This document shows positions 55,230-64,000 of a stretch of 64,000 nucleotides of DNA, in pieces. Positions within the stretch are counted from its first letter, which is position 1; each line of letters opens with the position of its first letter. Origin of the DNA: Xylaria sp. FL1777 (lineage: Eukaryota; Ascomycota; Sordariomycetes; Xylariales; Xylariaceae); contig MU400644.1 of the NCBI GenBank assembly GCA_022578965.1, forward strand, positions 44,676-108,675. The letters are read 5' to 3'. The notes beneath the pieces were generated by a model, which was not told the DNA's origin, ran no database searches, and saw nothing but the letters and a program-made list of their open reading frames with translations. The position numbers and the translations under genes were made by a program.

Positions 55230-57909
55230 GATGATAATGGCAACGAAGTATGGGTGCTTCAAGAGGAGAGACGTCGAGGGGGCTGGCACACTGGGGGGCG
55301 ATCAGGAGCAGGTTGATGATGTGGAAACAAACACAATAGATATGACGGCGAGCCAGCCATCTTATAGAAGATGTCGAGAATCAACAAGCACCCCAGATAC
55401 CTTCATGATAACGTGACGATCCAATATAGAAGGAGTAGGGCGATCCTTTTAGAAACCAGGATGTTTGACATCTCTAGGCTGATAGAGGCTGAGCCGGCTG
55501 CCTTCTTTGGATTACCGGCCGTGATGACAAGAAAAGACGATGACAGTATGTGGGCACGGTGGGTGCCGCGTGTGGATATCCCGACGATCGCGGCTCTACC
55601 GCAGGTCCGGCCGAGAAGGCGGAATATCAGAAGACAATGATGATCCTTGAATTTTACGCCTGCCGTCGAATCAGATCTCTCCATTAGGTCCAGCTCTTAG
55701 GAGACTTTATGCGTTGGCAAATCTGGCAGCTCTCCCTATGCTATTCAGTATACCTGCTCCCTTAGTTCCCTCACCTGTGTGCTACACACCAACCTTCAAG
55801 CATAGAGGGAATTGTTGGCATGAGGCGCCATGCTTGACAAGGATTGGGCAACAATACTGACGGCTTTGGAATGGTATTGGCGCTGACTCCCCGTGATGAC
55901 TTACACTATCACAATGCATACCCGTAGCACAAGCTGCCATTATAACCTCGGCCACTAGGTTCTCAGCTCGTTGATCGGAGGTTATGACTAGTCTACCTAC
56001 CAAATTGAATTAGTAGATAGACAGCACTAAGATCTACAGCAGCAGACCCTTTGAAGCTGGAGGAGCACAAAAATGCCTGCCTAATCAGGGGACCAGAACC
56101 GGATCGAGAGAAAGGGACGTCCTTCTGAAGTAAGCTATGATTGGCGATTAGGGGAGATGAAAGGATAGCTGACTGGCAAAGTAGGTTGTAGTCCAAACAG
56201 CCAGTAGTGCTTGAGATCGAGCACATTAACTGCACCCAACAGGATTGCGAATTGAGGCCCCTGGAGTCGCCATCCGCCACAGGTTCTGCCGTCCTTATTA
56301 CTGTACCATACTAGCACAGCAAGACACATAGTGTAGTATTGTAATAAGGCGTGGCTGTGTGTAACAGATATGCGAGGACGCCGAGGAGGAATCCCATGCC
56401 AACAACCTGCCTACCTGGGACAAGTGAGGACGGGTCAGTTGTTCCATCGTCTCATCTGCCGAAGTTTGACCCACACCCGAATCACACTCTTGCGGCAGCT
56501 TCTTGTCTTTGAGGCAACATCTCAATACCAAAAAACACTCCCGTACGGGGAATTGCCGACCATGTCACTCAAACAAGCTTTCCCCCGGGTCTTGGGCACT
56601 TGGCTGCAGCGCCAAGCGCAGTGCCGTCTCTATTCTAGAAACCCATCATCAGTGAGGCTTAAAATATCGATATATGCGTATGCGGCGGTCCGAGGCGGTG
56701 TTCATGCGATGTCTCAGTGCGTTCGTTCTATTTAAATCTTGCAGGCAACGACTTGCAGTGGGCTGGCTTCTCTCGTTAGTGTATGTTATCGGAGACTTCC
56801 TGGGCAGCTTATTTTCAATGGAGCTGCATCCATCAAAACGAAGATCACTTTGGACACATACCAAAGTAGGAAGTTTTGCTTCGGGCGCCAATGAAATAAC
56901 ATCATCTTCATGGATGGAGGTTTAGTGGCGCCATCCGAAGCCCACCAACAGGCCGCTTCCTAGTCGTATATACTGGGACCTGCTTAGACGTGGCAGACGT
57001 GGGTAGAATTACTAGAATTACTGGTGGTGCTCTCATCCTAGTTAAAACACCTTCAACCGACCAACTGCCTATTTTCAACAGCCGTCGACGATCACTCGCG
57101 CGCATCGACGGCTTCTCCTTACGAATCGTAGCTTACGGCTTGGTTGCGATTTTGCATCTGTACTAGATATTTTTGCGTAATATCAGTCATCTATCTCAAG
57201 GAGCTTACCTCGGCATCTGATAGGCCTTGCTACCACTCGTCCGTCCCACATAATGCCGATCGCCATTTAATAGTGAGCTGAATATGCAACCATCACCGCC
57301 GTCCCACCTCATTGGTGGTATACAGAACTCTTCTAATATATTTGCAACTTGGGTGATATCGTGTGAGCCAGAGTCCATTGTTTAAAGTCGCCCGGTGGGA
57401 TCCTTGGACGATTCTTCTGCGATTACTATTAATTGCCTAGAGCAGTGGATTTGAATTTCTAAGACTATTTATCCGGATATCCGCGACGCCCGGGAGAACT
57501 CAGCAAAATAATCGAAGCTCACGATTAGTATTTATACTGCTTGCCACAAGACCAGCTGGTATTCAGCACCTCTGTAGTCCAGATAGCACTTAATTATGAT
57601 GCCTGGAGTCCATCTTTACCGTACAGGTAGCCAAACCAATTATTCAAATGCCCAAGTGCACTATTCTTTAGAAATTATGGACTTTCTCTTAGCTTTTTGC
57701 ATTGACCTAGTAACCGGCGCCTTGGCGGGCTGGAAATACGTATACATGCTTTGTGCAGAAGGTTAACCATCGATAAGCCCGTGGCACAACACGACCCTTT
57801 CCAAAGTGAATTGTTTCGAGGCCCACGAGTGCCTTGTCCGTTTAATCTCTGTTTATGCCGTAAATGAACCCAATTATAGCTCCGCAGCAGGGAATATTGG
57901 CTTCTGAAT
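55230..57909. other. Intergenic region between the protease gene and the AT-rich block
   Basis: 2.7 kb with short ORFs on both strands (for example 55993-56280 minus, 56370-56735 plus) and no recognised family. GC content is ordinary until about 57900, then falls sharply. Confidence 0.4.
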
Positions 57910-60900
57910 TGTTATAAAATTAATTTGTATTACTTAGACAAACGGCCTGTTAGCTATGCTAGTAGCTATTTAGTAAAACTTGTATAAATAAAAACCTTTT
58001 TTAAAGCAAAAACTACTTGTATATATAAAATATGCAATAGTTTTACTATAGATTTTATTAATTTGCTGCTTTTTTTATATAATATTTTGCTTTAAATTTT
58101 GTATGCTAAGTTAGCAGTATTTTTATTTTATAATATAAAAGTAAAAAAATTAGCATATTAATAAAAAAGTCTTTTATTAATTAATAATAAAAATGCTTTT
58201 TTATTAGCTTTAAGTTTTATAAGCTATAAATAATATAATATTAAATAAATTTTAAGTATTATATAGCGTTATATTTTTTATAAATTGCTTAGTATTAAAT
58301 AATAAGCTTTAAGTTTTAATTATACTAAAAATATAAGCTATTTATTATATAAAAAAACTAATGCTTATATAACATTAGCAGTAAAAGCTAAAGCTGCTTG
58401 TTTTTATAGTAGCTAATATACTAAATTAATTACTTATGTTGCTACACTAGCAAAAAAGCAAAATCTTTAAACTTTTAGCTTAGCTATTTAACTTTTAATT
58501 TTTATGCTTTTAGTGCAGCAAGCATGCAGTTTAAATTAAGCTAAAAGCAAACTAACTTTTGCTTTAAGGCAAAGCAACTATAAACCAAGCAAAACTTAAA
58601 CCCACAACTTTAAAAAAAGTAGCTAAGCATATGCTATTACGCCACTAGGCCTTTAAATTATTATATTTATAGTCGCTCGTTTTTTTATGCGTACTTCTTT
58701 ATATACTTAATAAAGCATTGCTTATTATTATATCTAGCTTAAGTGCATATTATTAAGCCCTCGCACTATGCTTTTTAAATACTGGCTTAGAACTTTATAA
58801 TTACTACGTAAAGTTAAGTTTATACTTAAAAAAATAAATATTAAAAAAAAGACATTTTTTAAGTATAATACTAAAAAACTATATATAAATATTACTAATT
58901 TAAGTAAAACTAGTTTATATTTTTTAAGTTTTTATATAATAACTATTATATAATATATATTATAGCTTATGTTATTTAAAAGCTATAATTACTTTTTTTA
59001 CTAAATAGCTATTTTAGCTATTTATAAAAATAAAGCTATTTATAAATATTTTTTAATATTTATATTATTAACGCTTTTAATTTTTGTTTATTTTTTTTAG
59101 TATATGTTTATTAATATATTATAAACTTTTTATTAAGTAGCTATTTTTATTATAAGCTAAAAATAAATTATTACTATTATATTTATTAAGCAATATTATT
59201 TTTTTAAAGCTTTATAGTTTATATATATTGTTATAATAATAACTTATAATAGCTTATAAACTATTATAATATAGTTTAAACTTATTAGCTTATTATTTAA
59301 TATATAAAACTTAATTGCTAGTTTTATAAGTTTTAATTAAGCTTTTTTTTTTTTATAAATAAGCTTAAATTTAGTTTTTTAATGCTTTTAAACTACTAAA
59401 ATAATTATACATTAATAATACTTTATAGTTTTATATTAAATATTATTAAAATTTAACTTTTTTTTTTGTTTAAATTTTTAATATAATTAGTAATTTTTAT
59501 AACTAGTTGCTAATTTAATAATTATGTTTTAAACAGCAAAAAATAACTATTATAATTATTAAGCTTTAAAGTTTAATTATATATATAAATAGCTACTTTC
59601 AATAAAGTTTAAAAATTAAAATAGCAATAAATTAAATTTTTATATAATATAATTTGCTTAATATTATTATTAGCTTTTTTAATTTTATTATTACTTTTAA
59701 GTTTTTTAAATATAATTAATTTTATAATAAAACTGTTTAATTTATATTAATTAATTGCTTTTTTGCTTATAAATATGTTTATATTATTGCTTATTTATTT
59801 TTTAAAAAAACTAAATATTTTGTTAATTTATTAAATTAGTAGTTTTATTACTTTAAAACTAATATTAAGCATTATTTTTGCTTTAATTTATATAATAATA
59901 TATTTAATATATATTAATAGCTTAAAATTAGTTATAAATATATAGTTTATAGTTTAATATATAAATAATAAAAGTAATATAATAAGTTATAAATTTAAAA
60001 GTTTATTTAATAATAGTTTTATTAGCTAATATTAATTATATTTAATAATAATTTATTAAGCAATAAATATAGCTTTTAAGTATTAAAAATGCTTATTTAG
60101 CTTTTAAATTAAGCTTTTAATAATAGTATGCCTTAAGTTAATATATGCGTTTTTTGCGTTTTATAGTAATTTTAGCATTTTAAGCACTTTTAAAAATATT
60201 ATAGCTTAAAATGCTATATTAACTAAATATAAAAAGTTTTTTAAAGCTTATTTATAATTAATTAGCTTAAATAATATGTTATTTTTTTTAATAAAGTGCT
60301 ATTTTATTTATTTTAAACTTATATTATATAATAATTTAGTTTTAAAACAAAAATTTTTAAAAATAACTTGTAAATTTATAATATTAAAATATTATAGTAA
60401 TATTATTAGCTATATTTTAGCTTTTAATAATAACTTTATATTAGCTTTAGCTTTTATTAATAAAAAAACTAATATAACTAATAATTTTAATAGCTAGTTT
60501 ATTAAAACGTTTAATTTGCTTGTTTTATATATAATTTTTATATTAAAATATTTAATAGTATTTAAAAAACATATTATTTTTACTAGTTATTTTATTTTTA
60601 TTTTTATTATTATAAAAAACTTATAATTTATATAAATAATAATCTTTTTATTTTTTATTTAATACTGCTAATGTTAAAATGTTAATATTATAACTAATAA
60701 TTTTTTTTTTTGCGTTAAATAATATAATTAATATACTTTAAGCTTTTTTAAAAAATATACTATTAAATGTAAAAATATAGTTATTTTATAAAAATATAGC
60801 TATATTAAATATGCTTTAATATAATATATATTTAAATTAATATTTATTATAAATAAAAGCTTTTAATTAAAAGCTTAAATAATTAATATAATAATAATAA

Positions 60901-60929
60901 CTTTATAAATTTTTTGCTATATATTTTTA

Positions 60930-61018
60930 TAACGGACCTATTATATATTAATATAACAAGTTTGCTTTTGGGGTTTTGATTTGCAGGTAACAATAGGATT
61001 TTTAATAGTAGTCCGTTA
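60930..61018. mobile_element. Small inverted-repeat-bounded island within the AT-rich block
   Basis: TAACGGAC at 60930-60937 and its reverse complement GTCCGTTA at 61011-61018 bound 89 bp. Similarity extends inward (CTATTA versus TACTA). The interior and right flank retain G-rich words (TTTTGGGGTTTT, GCAGG, TTCGGGGT) unlike the surroundings. This may be a short late insertion or a less mutated remnant. Confidence 0.4.
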
Positions 61019-61228
61019 AGGAGATTTTCGGGGTACTTTTATTATTATGCATTAATAAAGGTTTTAAGGGATTTTAAAAGTAATAAGTATATTAGTACTT
61101 AGCGGTTATAAGAAAATTAATAGCTAAAGAGCTAAAAACTAAATAAATAACTAAATATAAAAAATATATAATTATATAAATAAAGAAAACAGTAGTAGTA
61201 ATTTATAAATGTTGCTTTTTTTAATAAA

Positions 61229-61333
61229 CTTAATGCTATATTATTTTAAGTTTAAAGCTTAATAAACTTAACGCTTAAGTTTATTAAGTTTAAAGCTTAA
61301 TAAACTTAATGCTTAAGTTTATTAAGTTTATAT
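61229..61333. repeat. 38-bp tandem repeat of palindromic units
   Basis: The unit AAGTTTAAAGCTTAATAAAC plus 18 more bases recurs with a 38-bp period (copies begin at 61248 and 61286), with a partial copy on each side. Each unit holds the inverted pair TAAACTTAA / TTAAGTTTA around a GC centre, so the array can fold into serial hairpins. Confidence 0.7.
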
Positions 61334-64000
61334 ATTAAACCTTTATAGTAGTTTAAATATATATTTTTTTAACAAATAAGATTTTTTTTATGTATGCTTT
61401 TTTTATACTTGGCTTTTAACTAGCTTAATTAATTTATTTTATAACATTATTTTTTTTTTTTTATAATTATTGTTCTAATAATTTTGTATTTCTTTTTTTA
61501 TAAGTTTTCTTTTTTTATTTTTTGTTTTTTGTTCTTTGCGCTTATTATATTTAGTAGAGTTTTTAAAAAACTTTGCTTGTTACGTTTTAAACAAAAAGCT
61601 TAATAAAACTTTGCTTTGCTTTTTTTTATTAAACTAAAATTAATTAAAATAGCTTTATACTTTTGCTATAATTGTTATAGCATAAAATATTTAATATTAA
61701 AATTTAACTTTAATTAATATATTAAATATATTATAGCTAAATAAGCAAATTATAATGCTAAAAGTTTATTTTTAAAATAAATGTAGCAGCTTACTTTTTA
61801 GCACAAAAAGCTAAAAAATAAATTAAATTTGCTAATAAAAAAGCATAAAAAAATAAGTGCAAAAATCTGCTGTTTTAAGCAATAAAAGAAATTATAACAA
61901 AAAAAAATAACTATTGCTATAGCTTATAATTTAAGTAATTTAAAAAAGCTTAAGTAAGTTAAAGCAAAAAAGCGTTATATAGTTAAAAAATAAAAATAGC
62001 GCGTTAAAACAGCATAGCTATTGCTAGTTATTTTTTTAAAGTTTAATTAAAATGTGCTAAACGTTTTATTTAAAATTAATTTTTTTTTTTTAGCTTTAGC
62101 TAGTTAAAATATTAATAGTAAAACTAATTTATAATTATTTTAGTAGTTTTTAAGTATTTTTTAAGTTTTTAAGTATTATTAGCATATAAATATTTTTTTT
62201 ATTTAATAAAATACTTAATATTATTGTTATTTTAATAAGAATTTAATATATTTTTAACTTTATAAACGTTTTAATTTGTTTTTATTTTTAGTTATATTTT
62301 AATAAATGTTTTAATAAGTGTTAGTTTTAGTAAAAAAATGTAAAAAATAAGGTAAATTTGCATGTTTTTTAGTAATAATAATTTATAGTTAGTAAATAAA
62401 ATAACTTTTTTAATTTTAAAAAAGCTAAATTTTTTAAATTTTAATTTATTGCTTAGTTGTTTTGTTTTAATTTAAAAAATATTAATATTTGCGTTTTATT
62501 TTTGTTATAACAAATAAACCTTATTTTCTTTTTTAAAAGTTAGTTTTTTAGTTTGTTTTTTGTTATAGTATACTAATATCTATTGTTATAAAAATTAAAA
62601 GCATAGTTATAGTTTAACTTATAGCATTTTAATTTTTGTTGCAATAGTTTTTGCTTAAAGTATTATAATTAAAATAATAAGTACTTTTATTAATGTTTTT
62701 TTTTGTTTTTTAATAGTTGCTTGCTGTTTATAAACAGCTTTATATAAAAATATATTTATATTTTTATTTATTAATATATTATATAAAATTTATGCTATTA
62801 ATAATAGTTTTACTTAATTATTTTATTAGTAGTTAATATAACTTTATAAATATTATTTTAATATTTAGTTTAGTTTTTTTGTTTGTTTATTTGTTTATAA
62901 GTAATAAGCAGTTAAAAACTTTAGTTTAATATTAATAAATTTAAAAAAACTAGTTTTAAACTTAAAAGTAAATAATTTATTTTTGTTTAAAACAATTTTT
63001 TTTAGTAATTTATGCTTGTTTAAATATTAGTATATAAAAGCATATATAAGTTATTTAGCTATTATATTTTCTTTAAACAGTAAAAAATAAGCATATTTAG
63101 TAAATTTATTAATAATAACTTATATTTTATTATATTATATTTTTATAACTAAATTAATTAATAAAAGTAATGCTATAATAAAAGTTTAAGCAATAGTATG
63201 CTATATTTATTTAAGTATTTATATAAGTTATAGCAGTTTATAAAGCTTATATTAAGCTATTTTAGCTTTATTATAAATATTGTACTTTTTTATAATAAAT
63301 TTAACTATGTTTTATAGTTTTAAAAAATTATACTTTTTTTATAATTATTAAACTGTTTTTATTATTTTTTAATGTTTATATAATAAGTATTTATAAAATT
63401 TTTTAATAAACTTGTTTTATAAAAATTTTAGTAAGTAAACTTTATGTTTATATATTAGCTTGTTATTTTTTAATCTTTTATATTTTTATAGTTATGCTAA
63501 CTTTTTTAAATTATAAGCTTATTATAGCTATATATTTATAAAGTTCTTAAATATAACTTTAATTTTTAAGCTTTTATTTTTTTAAAGATATAATACTTAA
63601 ATGTTTTTTTTTAAAACTTTAAATCTTTTTTAACTTTATTAACTAAATATGTTTACTTAAATGTTTTTTTTTTTTTTAATGTAATATATTTTAAAGTTAA
63701 ACTTAAAAAAAAAAACTATTTAATTTTTATGTTATTTAGTAATTTTTTATATAGTTATAAATTTTATTAAGTTTTAATAATTTAAATAAATTTTAATTAG
63801 CTTTGTAGTTTTTATAAAAAATAGTTTTTACTTTTTAAGTACTGTAATAATTGCAAGCAGTTTTTTGTTATATATAAAGTATTATAATACTACGTTTTAT
63901 AATGTTTTAAAGTAATAAGCTATTAAGTGCTATTTTTTATTGTTTTTTAGTTGTTTTAAAACTTTTATAATTATACTATTTAAAGCATTTATTTTTAGCT

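Larger units (their letters stand above)
57910..64000. repeat. Extremely AT-rich, RIP-like degenerate block
   Basis: Over 6 kb to the window edge the sequence is almost entirely A and T, dense in TA, TTA and TAA, with stops in every frame. The longest ORF (60276-60497) is Asn/Ile/Lys/Phe-only and not credible. The remaining C residues lie mainly after G (GCT, GCA) or in ACT; TC, CC and CG are scarce. This is the texture left by repeat-induced point mutation of old transposons, or of an AT-isochore or centromere-like tract in Pezizomycotina. No coding remnant of a specific transposon could be recognised by eye. Confidence 0.75.

Noticed and set aside
60276..60497. 73-codon ORF in the AT-rich block
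   Set aside because: Composition is almost only Phe, Ile, Lys, Asn and Leu, as expected from random AT sequence; no homology features or context.
61229..61333. CRISPR-like array
   Set aside because: The copies are directly contiguous without unique spacers, are AT-only palindromes, and the genome is fungal.

Overview
The window comes from a filamentous ascomycete (Pezizomycotina), most likely a sordariomycete; order and genus cannot be fixed from the sequence. The evidence is: short spliceosomal introns, mostly 50-140 nt, with GTRNGY donors and CTAAC/CTGAC branch sites; a hacA gene with an IRE1-type intron; an AA9 polysaccharide monooxygenase; Zn2Cys6 regulators; an intron-containing nuclear tRNA; and a terminal block of very AT-rich DNA that looks RIP-mutated.

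Layout. The left edge holds the 3' end of an Old Yellow Enzyme. Next are hacA (minus strand, unfolded-protein-response bZIP factor) and a long non-coding upstream region. From 7.4 to 12.1 kb there are an ESCRT-III subunit and a DUF726 alpha/beta-hydrolase-like membrane protein. A tRNA-Thr(CGT) lies at 13.7 kb. From 14.7 to 29.8 kb the region is accessory: AA9 LPMO, Asp/Glu-type racemase, a 256-bp MITE-like inverted-repeat element, a multi-pass membrane protein, a paraoxonase-like lactonase, two small secreted proteins, and an aminoglycoside-phosphotransferase-like pseudogene.

From 30.7 to 42.7 kb lies the most coherent system in the window. It is a five-gene group with glucarate-dehydratase-like (enolase superfamily), DHDPS-family aldolase/dehydratase, NADP-type short-chain dehydrogenase, Zn2Cys6 regulator and MFS sugar transporter genes. 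My reading is uptake of a hexaric or aldonic acid, dehydration to a keto-deoxy acid, cleavage or dehydrating decarboxylation by the DHDPS-fold enzyme, reduction of an aldehyde/keto product, and pathway-specific control. The SDR gene cannot be joined in frame at its first intron, so the cluster may be decaying, or the assembly may carry an error there.

From 43.9 to 55.2 kb there are a broken gene of a fungal ankyrin-associated type, ERG6 (sterol C24-methyltransferase), PDB1 (mitochondrial pyruvate dehydrogenase E1 beta), a GFA/CENP-V-domain protein lacking one usual zinc cysteine, and a secreted pepsin-like protease. From about 57.9 kb to the right edge the DNA is extremely AT-rich, stop-ridden and without credible genes. 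It has residual G/C mostly in GpC steps, a small GC-richer island bounded by inverted repeats, and a 38-bp palindromic tandem repeat.

Exon coordinates below were placed by eye from splice consensus, reading frame and family conservation. No search or alignment was run.
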